A DNA stretch of 30,708 bases from Cyclobacteriaceae bacterium (lineage in GTDB: Bacteria > Bacteroidota > Bacteroidia > Cytophagales > Cyclobacteriaceae), in contig JALOMY010000016.1 of NCBI GenBank assembly GCA_025455225.1, forward strand, positions 1 through 30,708. Reading direction: 5' to 3'. Of this stretch, positions 1 to 8,565 are shown one piece after another. The position numbers and the translations under genes were made by a program. Every line of letters starts with the position of its first letter. The first letter of the stretch is position 1. The notes beneath the pieces were generated by a model, which searched no databases, was not told the DNA's origin, and saw only the letters and a program-made list of their open reading frames with translations.

Positions 1-2
1 CC

Positions 3-83
3 CGTCCGCGTACCGATGCACCCCGTGGTGGTAACAACCGCGGTGGTGGATTCAAAAGAAATTTTAATAGAGACAATTATTAA
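3..83 (+). CDS. C-terminal end of an Arg/Gly-rich (RGG-tailed) protein, partial
   Basis: Only the last 26 codons are inside the window; the frame is open to the left edge and ends at a TAA at 81-83. The visible residues are dominated by Arg, Gly and Asn (PRGGNNRGGGFKRNFNRDNY). Such tails are typical of RNA-binding proteins in Bacteroidota, for example DEAD-box RNA helicases or RluB-type pseudouridine synthases that carry a disordered basic extension. The tail alone cannot tell these apart, so the product is not named. A strong intrinsic terminator follows 20 bases after the stop, which supports this being the true end of a transcribed gene. Confidence 0.6.
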   Translation, partial: RPRTDAPRGGNNRGGGFKRNFNRDNY

Positions 84-102
84 TAATTTCGGATACCGTG
101 TA

Positions 103-132
103 AAAACCCCGATTGAATCGGGGTTTTTTTTT
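103..132 (+). terminator. Intrinsic terminator after the RGG-tailed gene
   Basis: A GC-rich hairpin (arm CCCCGAT at 107-113, loop TGA, arm ATCGGGG at 117-123) is preceded by an A-run and followed by nine T residues (124-132). The A-run and T-run can extend the stem, so it may work in both directions. It separates the first gene from the DUF2339 gene. Confidence 0.9.
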
Positions 133-243
133 GCCCGAATTCAGGTAATAATTTTACTTTCATGAAATAATTGAATGCTTAGATCGTAAATTCACAGAAT
201 ACCTGTTTTGTTACAATTCAATTGACCGAGTAAGTAACTCTTT

Positions 244-2589
244 ATGAATGACCAGGAAAAGCGGCTACTGGATTTATTGGAAAAAGCGAACCAACTGGAA
301 TTGATTCAGCAAAACCTGAGTCGCGAAATTGAAAGCTTGCGGCACGATATTGAAGAAGCTCAACATAAATCATCGCTCAAACAGGTACCTCCAAAAAAAC
401 CAGTTGAAACTTCGCAACCCAATTCAATCAAATCCGAAATTCCTAAACCACCTTTACCCAAACCTAAACCGTTACCCGAAACACCGACTAAGCCCAGTGT
501 AAAACCCGAGAAACCAGAGTTAAGCAATGAGCCAACCCGGTGGGAAGAATTTATAGGAACCAACCTGCTGAACAAGATTGGAATTGCCATACTCGTTATT
601 GGAATTGGGTTTGGTGTAAAATATGCCATTGACCATCAACTTCTCAACCCTCTTACCCGGATCATTCTAGCCTACCTGGCAAGTGCAGTCTTGCTGATCG
701 TATCCATTCGCTTAAAAAAAGAGTATATAAACTTCAGTGCCGTATTGCTCAGTGGATCAATGGCCTCATTGTATTTTGTTACCTATGCCGCATATGATTT
801 TTACTCCCTGATGCCGCAATTTCTTGCCTTCGTCATCATGGTTCTATTTACCGTATTCACGGTATTGGCGTCCCTGCAATATAACCTGCAAACCATTGCC
901 ATTATTGGATTAGTAGGTGCGTATGGTGTACCGTTTCTATTGAGCAACAACACAGGCCGCGTTGAAGTTTTATTTTCTTACATAGTCATTATTAATAGCG
1001 GCATACTGGTATTATCATTTTTTAAGAACTGGAAAATGGTGTATTACACCGCGTTTGGATTAACGTGGTTGATTTTCTCAAGCTGGTATCTAACATCATA
1101 TGAACAAGACAACCATTTCAACCTGGTTTTTATTTTCTCTACGCTCATCTTTCTGATCTTTTATGCAGCCTTGCTTTCGAATAAATTAATCAAACATGAG
1201 TCTTTCGGTTATCTGGACAGTGCCTTTGTATTAACAAATTCATTTCTTGTTTATGGGTATGGCTATTATACCTTAAGTGAACGTGCCGAAAGTGAACCTT
1301 ACCTGGGTTTATTTACCGTACTGCATGCCGTTATCCATTTTCTGGTTTGCCTGATTCTCTTTAACAGTCACGAACGTTATAAGAACATATTCTTTTTCAT
1401 TGCCGGACTGGTTCTTACTTTCCTCACCATTGCCGTTCCGGTACAACTGGAAGGCAATTGGGTTACCCTGATCTGGGCCAGTACTGCTGTACTTCTCTTC
1501 TGGATTGGCCGTACAAAAAAATTTCCTGCCTATGAATCGATGGCATATCCCCTCATGGTAGTTGCCTTGATAAGTTTACTTGATGACTGGGTTACCTACT
1601 ATTACTTTGATCAATTTTTCCCGGATGGACTGATTCGCTTCAGATCATTTCTCAACATCCATTTCTTTACCGGACTTTGGGTGAGCGGGGCCTGGTTTGT
1701 ACTTTTCCGGTTGAATCAAAATCCGGGTTACGAATCTCCGGTCAGGCATAAGGAATTGAAATCCTTAATTCATTACGGCATTCCTGTACTTCTGATCGGA
1801 ACTGTCTATTTTACCTTTGTAAACGAGATCGGTCATTACTGGAATCAGTTGTTTGCTGAGTCGGGTATACCGGTTGCCCTGGAGGAAAGCACCTATACTG
1901 AATACAATCAGGATCTTTTACGTTTCAGATCCATTTGGATTATCAATTTTTCAGCCTTGCTGGCTACTATCTTATCCCTGCTTTGCTTGCGGTTTAAACC
2001 GGGAAATACAACTACAGGATTGGCATTGTTGGTGAATTACCTGGTTATCGGATCATTCCTGACTATTGGATTGTACGAATTGTACAGCCTGCGTGAAAAT
2101 TATTTATTACAGGATGACAAACGCATTTTCACTCCTGATTTTATGAACATACTAATCCGGTATATTCAATATGCATTCGTTCTTCCGCTCATTTGGGTTT
2201 CTTACCGCATCGTGTGTCAGGTTGATTTCACTGAAACCATTAAGAAAACAGAACGAGTGCTTTTCCATCTGATTGTACTAGCGATTTTGAGCAGTGAGTT
2301 AATTAATTGGCTGGATCTGGTACAAGTAGAAAATACGAACAAGCTCGGACTTACTTTATTGTGGGGAGCTTATGCCTTGTTATTGATTATTTTGGGTTTA
2401 ACCAGGGATCAGAAATTCATACGTGTTACCGGAATCACTTTGTTTGCTATAACCATACTCAAGTTATTCCTCTACGATATGGCCGGCATGAGTACCATTT
2501 CGAAAACCCTTGTCATGATTATACTGGGTGCGTTAATGCTAATTTCCTCCTTCCTGTACAACCGAAGTAAAAGAGTAAAAGCTTCATGA
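244..2589 (+). CDS. DUF2339 polytopic membrane protein
   Basis: A 781-residue protein of the DUF2339 family (predicted multi-pass inner-membrane protein of unknown function). Residues about 4-45 are charged and heptad-like, consistent with a short coiled coil. Residues about 47-100 are a Pro/Lys-rich linker. The family signature begins at about residue 100 (RWEEFIGTNLLNKIGIAILV) and is followed by a long run of hydrophobic segments to the C-terminus, interrupted by larger loops near residues 490-580. The length is usual for the family. The ATG at 244 is the first start after upstream stops; no clear Shine-Dalgarno is seen. The stop overlaps the next start as ATGA, so the two genes are probably translationally coupled. 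Membrane location is clear, the biochemical role is unknown. Confidence 0.88.
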   Translation: MNDQEKRLLDLLEKANQLELIQQNLSREIESLRHDIEEAQHKSSLKQVPPKKPVETSQPNSIKSEIPKPPLPKPKPLPETPTKPSVKPEKPELSNEPTRWEEFIGTNLLNKIGIAILVIGIGFGVKYAIDHQLLNPLTRIILAYLASAVLLIVSIRLKKEYINFSAVLLSGSMASLYFVTYAAYDFYSLMPQFLAFVIMVLFTVFTVLASLQYNLQTIAIIGLVGAYGVPFLLSNNTGRVEVLFSYIVIINSGILVLSFFKNWKMVYYTAFGLTWLIFSSWYLTSYEQDNHFNLVFIFSTLIFLIFYAALLSNKLIKHESFGYLDSAFVLTNSFLVYGYGYYTLSERAESEPYLGLFTVLHAVIHFLVCLILFNSHERYKNIFFFIAGLVLTFLTIAVPVQLEGNWVTLIWASTAVLLFWIGRTKKFPAYESMAYPLMVVALISLLDDWVTYYYFDQFFPDGLIRFRSFLNIHFFTGLWVSGAWFVLFRLNQNPGYESPVRHKELKSLIHYGIPVLLIGTVYFTFVNEIGHYWNQLFAESGIPVALEESTYTEYNQDLLRFRSIWIINFSALLATILSLLCLRFKPGNTTTGLALLVNYLVIGSFLTIGLYELYSLRENYLLQDDKRIFTPDFMNILIRYIQYAFVLPLIWVSYRIVCQVDFTETIKKTERVLFHLIVLAILSSELINWLDLVQVENTNKLGLTLLWGAYALLLIILGLTRDQKFIRVTGITLFAITILKLFLYDMAGMSTISKTLVMIILGALMLISSFLYNRSKRVKAS

Positions 2590-3800
2590 TTACGCGTTAT
2601 TTAACCCTTCTTTTATTATTAGGAATTACAAGTTCCTCCTTCGGACAGAAAAATTCATTTCAGTATAAGCGGGCGATCAACCTGCCTGCTGCTGAAGATT
2701 GGTATTCCATATCACTGCCCGAGGAAATTTTCAGCCATCTTCAACCTGATTTTTCTGACCTTCGCATTTTTTCAATCATAGATAAAGACACGGTTGAGAT
2801 CCCTTACTTACTCGAGATTAAAACACGATCGTCTACCGAAGAAGTTTATGAACTTCCTGTCTTTAATCTCAGTCGTTCAGGAAATTCACTTTCCTTTACT
2901 CTTGAGTTGCCCGAGGGCAAAACAGTCAACACCCTTCACCTGGATTTTAAAGAAAAGAATTTCAACGCATATGTATCAATAGAAGGAAGTGATGATCGAA
3001 AATCGTGGCATCCGGTAGAATCCAAACAGCGCATTCTTGCATTGGATAACAATTCGGTTTCATTTCTATCAACAACAGTCAATTTTACCAGCAGCCGGTA
3101 TCGTTACCTGAAGGTACAGGTAGAAGCAGATGCCCGTCTTAACCTTGAGAAGTCATTCCTCCGCTTTGTTCAAAACAAGGATGGAACTTATCACAGCGTG
3201 AAGTCAGTATGGTCGGTAAAACAGGTAAAAAATCAATCGATCATATTGATTAAGACGCCATTAAAAATTCCGGTAAGTCAGATACACCTTGACCTGGAAA
3301 ACGATAATGATTTCTACCGGAATTACACGCTTGAATATGCGCTGGATAGTATTCAAACTTCTTCAGGTTGGTACAAGCCTTTGCGGACTCTCGATCAGGG
3401 AACGTTAACCTCCCTGGGTGATAATATACTTGAGGTTCCCACCACGATAACCAATGAAATTAAACTAACTGTATTCAATCGTGATAATCCTCCCCTGGCA
3501 TTCCGGTCTGTTCGGCTCTATCGTCCGGAAATACAACTGACCGCTAAATTAAAACCCGGAACTTTATTCCTTTTTTATGGAAGCAAGTCAGTGAGAACGC
3601 CTGATTATGATATTGTCCGTTTTCAAAACAGAATTCCAACTGAGCGAAATAAAGCCGAACTATTGGCTGAAGAAGTTATACCGGACAAGGCTACCATTAA
3701 ACCATTATTCACCGATAAATTATGGCTATGGGGAATTATTGCAATCGTGATTATCGTGCTGGGCTATCTCACTATTCAAATGATTTCAAGCAGAAAGTAA
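2586..3800 (+). CDS. DUF3999-like exported, membrane-anchored protein
   Basis: A 404-residue protein with an N-terminal signal peptide (hydrophobic LTLLLLLGITSSSFG, likely cleavage just before QKNSF), a beta-rich extracytoplasmic region of about 350 residues, and one C-terminal transmembrane helix (about 377-400) ending in a short basic tail. This architecture, and its position directly after a DUF2339 gene, fit the DUF3999 family, whose members are commonly found beside DUF2339 proteins. The central part contains a stretch like a discoidin/galactose-binding beta-sandwich (YVSIEGSDDRKSWHPVE then SSRYRYLKVQV), which is my inference from pattern only. The start ATG overlaps the previous stop (ATGA). 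It probably forms an envelope complex with the DUF2339 protein; function unknown. Confidence 0.75.
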   Translation: MITRYLTLLLLLGITSSSFGQKNSFQYKRAINLPAAEDWYSISLPEEIFSHLQPDFSDLRIFSIIDKDTVEIPYLLEIKTRSSTEEVYELPVFNLSRSGNSLSFTLELPEGKTVNTLHLDFKEKNFNAYVSIEGSDDRKSWHPVESKQRILALDNNSVSFLSTTVNFTSSRYRYLKVQVEADARLNLEKSFLRFVQNKDGTYHSVKSVWSVKQVKNQSIILIKTPLKIPVSQIHLDLENDNDFYRNYTLEYALDSIQTSSGWYKPLRTLDQGTLTSLGDNILEVPTTITNEIKLTVFNRDNPPLAFRSVRLYRPEIQLTAKLKPGTLFLFYGSKSVRTPDYDIVRFQNRIPTERNKAELLAEEVIPDKATIKPLFTDKLWLWGIIAIVIIVLGYLTIQMISSRK

Positions 3801-3812
3801 TGTACCGGTGCT

Positions 3813-5081
3813 TCAGGCAATTCCTCGCTTAAGTTCAATAACGGTTAATTCAGGTGGAATACCCACACGGCCGGGATAACCAATGTACCCAAAACCCCGG
3901 TTTACATACAAATACTGATTTCCTTCCTGGTACAGATCCGCCCATTGCTTATAGACGTACTGTGAGGGGCTCCATTTGAAATTTCCGATCTCCACACCAA
4001 ATTGAAATCCATGTGTATGCCCGGCAAAAGCAACATCAATATCCGGGTAATTCGGTCGTACCTGGGCATCCCAATGACTGGGATCATGCGACAATAATAG
4101 TTTTACCGATGCCTCTTCTGTACCTGCATAAGCCTCTTGAAGCTTGCCATATTTGGCAAAACGGCCAGCGCCCCAATTTTCGATTCCAAGAATTGCCAAT
4201 TTATCGCCACTCAATTCTATGATGCGGTTTTCATTCATCAATAGATCAAATCCCATTAGGTTATGCGCTTGAATCAGGTCCTGGAAGTTATTTTCCTTTG
4301 CCTCTTTACTTGACCACGATTTGTAATCTCCGTAATCATGATTGCCGGTTACGGAATAAACACCGAGTGGTGCCTGCAGTTTGCTGAAAATCTCCAGGTA
4401 CTCCTTTACTTCGCTGGTTTCGTTATTTACCAAATCACCTGTAAAAAAGATCAGATCGGGTTTTTCTTTCAGAAACATCTCAACCCCACCCTTAACAGCT
4501 GTTTTACTGAAAAAGCTGCCTGAGTGAATGTCGGAAAGCTGCCCGATCCGAATTCCATCAAATGATTTGGGAAGGTTTGGAAGATAAATTGTTCTTCTCC
4601 GGATTCGATAATTATGAGCACCCGAAACAATACCATACGTCATAGCAGCGAACGGAATAGCGGCAGTTATAACGGCAGCCTTCGCGAGAAACTCCGATCG
4701 TGGTATGGCATTTCCCGTAGTTGATGGTTCAACTGATTTACCCAGATTAAGGTAACCTGAAAGCCATTGAACGCCACGCTGAATGTCATCCAACAGGACA
4801 ATCAGAACACCAAACAACTTCGAGAAGTAAATCATAAAGATCCCGGTAAGCAATAAATTGCGAACCTGGGTACCATACCGGTAAGGATCGCCATACGCAT
4901 ACCAAAGGATGGTAATAAAAATAAGAAGTGTAAATACCCAGAATCCATACCGGACAATCGGTTTCACTACGCCCGTCCAATTCTTGCTCACCGTCAGTAC
5001 AGCCTGAAAGACATAGACATCAATCAGGGCTAGCACAAGTAATAGAATAATAAAAGCCATTAATTTATTGATCATAACCAT
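3813..5081 (-). CDS. Membrane-anchored calcineurin-like metallophosphoesterase
   Basis: A 422-residue protein. The N-terminal half has three hydrophobic helices (about residues 5-28, 44-64 and 74-97) and a fourth near 133-152, followed by a metallophosphoesterase domain. The five family motifs are visible in order: LSDIHSG (metal ligands Asp and His), FTGDLVNN, TGNHDYGD, LLSHDPSHWD and AGHTHGFQ. This fits the YkuE-like group of membrane-associated phosphoesterases that act on phospholipid or nucleotide-sugar headgroups; the substrate cannot be told. It lies 61 bases after the RND permease gene on the same strand, with a 13-bp inverted repeat in the gap whose last base is the first base of this ATG. 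A second in-frame ATG is two codons later (5075). It may be the last gene of the efflux operon or be separately expressed. Confidence 0.9.
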   Translation of the reverse strand: MVMINKLMAFIILLLVLALIDVYVFQAVLTVSKNWTGVVKPIVRYGFWVFTLLIFITILWYAYGDPYRYGTQVRNLLLTGIFMIYFSKLFGVLIVLLDDIQRGVQWLSGYLNLGKSVEPSTTGNAIPRSEFLAKAAVITAAIPFAAMTYGIVSGAHNYRIRRRTIYLPNLPKSFDGIRIGQLSDIHSGSFFSKTAVKGGVEMFLKEKPDLIFFTGDLVNNETSEVKEYLEIFSKLQAPLGVYSVTGNHDYGDYKSWSSKEAKENNFQDLIQAHNLMGFDLLMNENRIIELSGDKLAILGIENWGAGRFAKYGKLQEAYAGTEEASVKLLLSHDPSHWDAQVRPNYPDIDVAFAGHTHGFQFGVEIGNFKWSPSQYVYKQWADLYQEGNQYLYVNRGFGYIGYPGRVGIPPELTVIELKRGIA

Positions 5082-5135
5082 TCAGGATTATTACTCACCG
5101 GATGATGAATAGAACAGGACGGTAATAATCCTGAA
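5081..5135 (-). repeat. 13-bp perfect inverted repeat between the RND and phosphoesterase genes
   Basis: TTCAGGATTATTA at 5081-5093 and its exact reverse complement TAATAATCCTGAA at 5123-5135 are separated by 29 bases. In the minus-strand mRNA the hairpin starts 8 bases after the RND stop codon and closes on the A of the phosphoesterase start codon. No T-run follows, so it is not a standard intrinsic terminator; it could slow translation start of the phosphoesterase or mark a processing site. Confidence 0.75.
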
Positions 5136-5142
5136 AGGTTGG

Positions 5143-8100
5143 TTAGGCGATTCCAATTTTTCGATTGAATTTTTCCATTAACAGATACATTACAGGCACA
5201 ATCACGAGGGTTAGGAAAGTTGCAAATGTAAGACCATGAATAATCGTCCAGGATAACGGTCCCCAGAACATAACACTGTCACCGCCAATATAGAAATCGG
5301 CATTGTAGGATGTTATCCATTTAATGAAATCAATATTGATCCCAACCGCTAACGGAATCAACCCCAGAACGGTTGTTATGGCTGTAAGCAATACCGGGCG
5401 TAAACGGGTCTTACCCGCTTCGGCAATCGCATGAACTACTACATCGAGCGGTATTTTATCGACACCCATCTCTTCTTTGATGCGTTTCTTTTTCAGTTCA
5501 ATGAAGTCAATCAAAACAATAGCGTTGTTTACAACCACACCGGCCAGTGAAATAATTCCCACCATCGTCATAATAACCACAAAATCCATTCGGAAAATAA
5601 ACAATCCTAGAAATACACCGATGGTACTGAAAAAGACGGAAGTCATGATAATTAACGGAGCTGTAATCTTATTGAACTGGGCCACAATGATCAGGAAGAT
5701 AAGGAAGACCGCGAAAGCAAGTGCCTTCGAAAGGAAGCTCATTTCCTCCATTTGCTTCTCTTGCTCACCACCAAATTTATACGAATAACCCGGAGGCATT
5801 TTAAAATCCTGAAGCAACGTCTTGATCTGATTGTTGATTTCGGTTCCATTATAACCACCCAGTACGTTCGAGCTTATGGTGATGATACGTTTTAGATCCT
5901 TACGCCTGACCGAACCATAGGTTGAACTCAATTCTGCTTTCGCAACGGCTGATATTGGCACCTGTGCAATTTTACCGGTTGATTGGTCGCGGAAGGTGAT
6001 GCTCTTGTTCAGAAGTGCATCAAGGTCATAGCGATAACGGTCGTCCAGGCGGATCTGAATTTCATAATCATCTTCTCCTTGCTTGAATTTGGACACCTCT
6101 TTACCATACAAAGCTGTCCGTATTTCAGTTGCTATGGATGCTGAAGAAAGTCCGAATCTTCTCGCCTTCTCGCGATCGATATCAATTAACAATTCGGGTT
6201 TGCCGGTTTCCAGATCAGTTTTTAATTTTTCAATTCCGGCTATACCTGACTCACTGATGAGTTTCTTCATATCCTCAGAAATCTTCACGAGTGTGACATA
6301 ATCCTCACCGGTAATTTCAATGTTTATGGGTTTACCGGTTGGAGGTCCATCGGCATTCTTATCCACCGTAACCGTTACACCCGGGTATCGGCCTACAGCT
6401 TCTCGAATTTCCTCCATAATGGCATTGGTGCTTTGGCCATTTCGGTATTTGAAATCAACAAAGTTTACTGTAATACGGGCTTTATTAGGTGTATCACTCA
6501 TTCCGATGTTGGAAGGATCCTGCGGATCACCGGTACCCTGGCCCACGTTACCAATAACCGATTCCAGAATAGCTTCATAAGGCTTTACCGTTTCGAGAAC
6601 TTTGTCTTCAATGGTTTTGGTCAATGCATTGGTTACTTCAATATCAGTACCCGAAGGATATTCAATAAAGATGTTGACATACTTGGGCTCGTTAACCGGA
6701 AAGAAAATGACTTTCGGGGGTAATACAAACAACAAAGCAATACTGAGGAACAACAGAAATATGGTAGCTAAGAAATAGTAGACTGGATTTCTTCCCTTCA
6801 GTGCTGTATTGATAACACCTTCATACCAGTTTTCCATTCGGGGAAGAATTTTAATCTGGAAATAATGGGTTATCGGTTTGAATACATAAATATTCAATAT
6901 TGTTAACACGGCTGCGATCATTAATATATTACCAAGCCAGTAGACTTTAACCACAATGAATAGTATACCGGATGAAATCAATCCGGCCAGAATGCGGAAA
7001 GTACGTTTACGATTGGTCTGTGATCCTTCACTTTCATGTTTCATAAACATAGAAGCAACAACGGGAGTAATTACGAGGGCAACGAATAGTGAAGAGGAAA
7101 GCACTACGATCAATGTTATAGGCAAGTATTTCATAAACTCTCCCATAATACCCGGCCAAAATGCCAATGGAAGAAAAGCAGCCAGCGTAGTGGCTGTTGA
7201 CGAAATAATAGGCCACGCAATTTCACCAACTCCTAATCGGGTGGCGCTTATTAAATCATATCCTTCTTCATACAAACGATACACATTTTCAACGACCACA
7301 ATTCCGTTGTCCACCAGCATACCCAGGGCCATGATCAGCCCAAAAAGCACCATCATGTTAATGGTATACCCCAGGAAACCAAGAATAAGAAACGAAAGAA
7401 ACATGGAAAGCGGAATGGCAATACCAACGAAATAGGCATTGCGTATACCAAGGAAAAGCATAAGCACACCTACCACAACAAGCACCCCGGAAATGATGTT
7501 ATTTTCCATACTGCTGACCATCTCCTTTGTAAAGGAGGATTGGTCGTTAGTGATAGTCACTTTTAAATCTTTCGGAAATACGTCTTCCTTGGCTTTATTC
7601 AGCACATCGTTAATTTGGTCAGTTGCAATTATCAGGTTTTCCCCGCTTCTTTTAATCACATCAACCATCACTACCTGCTCCTTTTTCAATCGCGCATAGC
7701 TTTGGCGTTCTTTATAATCGAACTCGATGCGGGCTACATCCTTCAAATAAACGATGTTCCCTTTTTCATGCTTAATAACGACTTCCTCCAGTTGCCGCGG
7801 ATCACTGAATTCACCAACAACCCGTATGTTCCTGCGAATACCATCATCCAGAATATTTCCACCGGATAACGTTACGTTTTCGGCACGGATTGCATTTTCA
7901 ATATCACTAAAGTTCAGTTTTCGTGCTTCTAATTCGAACGGATCAACATTAATCTTCACCTCCCGCTCATCAATACCGCGGATCTCCACTTTGGAAATCT
8001 CTGAGATCTTTTCAATCTCATCTTCCAAATATTCGGCATAACGCTTAAGTTCTTCCAGATCATAGTTACCAGAAAGATTGATGTTAAGAATCGGGAACTC

Positions 8101-8544
8101 CGAAAAATTAAGTTCAAATACGTTTGGATCAGCCGGTAGGTCATCCGGCAATTCAGGTTTGGCACGGTCTACCGCATCCTTCACTTTTGTCAAGGCATCA
8201 CCAACATCGGTTTTAGGATCGAACTCTACAATTATGGTCGAATAATCCTGAACTGAAGTTGATTTGATGTTGTCCACCTCGGAGATCGTATTCAACTCCT
8301 TTTCAACCGGACGCGTTACCAGGTTCTCCATGTCTATTGGAGAATTACCCGGGTAAGCAGTACCGATGTAAATAGTGGGTTGTTCAACCTGCGGATAACT
8401 GTCCTTGGGTAGACCGATGTAGGTAATGATGCCCAATAAGGAAATGAGAAATCCCAGGAACATCATGGTTGTCCGGTTATTCAGCGCGAAGCTGGATAAG
8501 GAGAACTCTTTATCTACTTTTTGCAATTTCGTTTGCTCGCTCAT
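5143..8544 (-). CDS. RND efflux transporter inner-membrane permease (AcrB/MdtB-like)
   Basis: An 1133-residue RND permease, slightly longer than AcrB, expected to pump substrates across the envelope using the proton gradient as a trimer with the adaptor and outer-membrane channel encoded upstream. The first transmembrane helix is near residues 27-46, followed by a porter domain (PKDSYPQVEQPTIYIGTAYPG), helices 2-6 (about 335-500), a second porter domain and helices 8-12 at the C-terminus. The TM4 motif reads LVDNGIVVVEN and the TM10 motif VVNNAIVLIDF, so the second Asp of the AcrB pair and the AcrB TM10 Lys are both Asn here. Between TM6 and the second porter domain there are one or two extra hydrophobic segments (about 515-560). 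The start is 21 bases after the adaptor stop. Substrate is unknown; a non-metal HAE-1-like or MdtB-like pump is more likely than a CusA metal pump. Confidence 0.95.
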   Translation of the reverse strand: MSEQTKLQKVDKEFSLSSFALNNRTTMMFLGFLISLLGIITYIGLPKDSYPQVEQPTIYIGTAYPGNSPIDMENLVTRPVEKELNTISEVDNIKSTSVQDYSTIIVEFDPKTDVGDALTKVKDAVDRAKPELPDDLPADPNVFELNFSEFPILNINLSGNYDLEELKRYAEYLEDEIEKISEISKVEIRGIDEREVKINVDPFELEARKLNFSDIENAIRAENVTLSGGNILDDGIRRNIRVVGEFSDPRQLEEVVIKHEKGNIVYLKDVARIEFDYKERQSYARLKKEQVVMVDVIKRSGENLIIATDQINDVLNKAKEDVFPKDLKVTITNDQSSFTKEMVSSMENNIISGVLVVVGVLMLFLGIRNAYFVGIAIPLSMFLSFLILGFLGYTINMMVLFGLIMALGMLVDNGIVVVENVYRLYEEGYDLISATRLGVGEIAWPIISSTATTLAAFLPLAFWPGIMGEFMKYLPITLIVVLSSSLFVALVITPVVASMFMKHESEGSQTNRKRTFRILAGLISSGILFIVVKVYWLGNILMIAAVLTILNIYVFKPITHYFQIKILPRMENWYEGVINTALKGRNPVYYFLATIFLLFLSIALLFVLPPKVIFFPVNEPKYVNIFIEYPSGTDIEVTNALTKTIEDKVLETVKPYEAILESVIGNVGQGTGDPQDPSNIGMSDTPNKARITVNFVDFKYRNGQSTNAIMEEIREAVGRYPGVTVTVDKNADGPPTGKPINIEITGEDYVTLVKISEDMKKLISESGIAGIEKLKTDLETGKPELLIDIDREKARRFGLSSASIATEIRTALYGKEVSKFKQGEDDYEIQIRLDDRYRYDLDALLNKSITFRDQSTGKIAQVPISAVAKAELSSTYGSVRRKDLKRIITISSNVLGGYNGTEINNQIKTLLQDFKMPPGYSYKFGGEQEKQMEEMSFLSKALAFAVFLIFLIIVAQFNKITAPLIIMTSVFFSTIGVFLGLFIFRMDFVVIMTMVGIISLAGVVVNNAIVLIDFIELKKKRIKEEMGVDKIPLDVVVHAIAEAGKTRLRPVLLTAITTVLGLIPLAVGINIDFIKWITSYNADFYIGGDSVMFWGPLSWTIIHGLTFATFLTLVIVPVMYLLMEKFNRKIGIA

Positions 8545-8565
8545 ACTTAAATTCCAATATTAAGT

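Noticed and set aside
6956..7435. 159-residue plus-strand frame opposite the RND permease
   Set aside because: It is antisense to a strongly conserved gene, low in complexity and has no recognisable motif; treated as a shadow, like the other plus-strand frames over 5477-8720.
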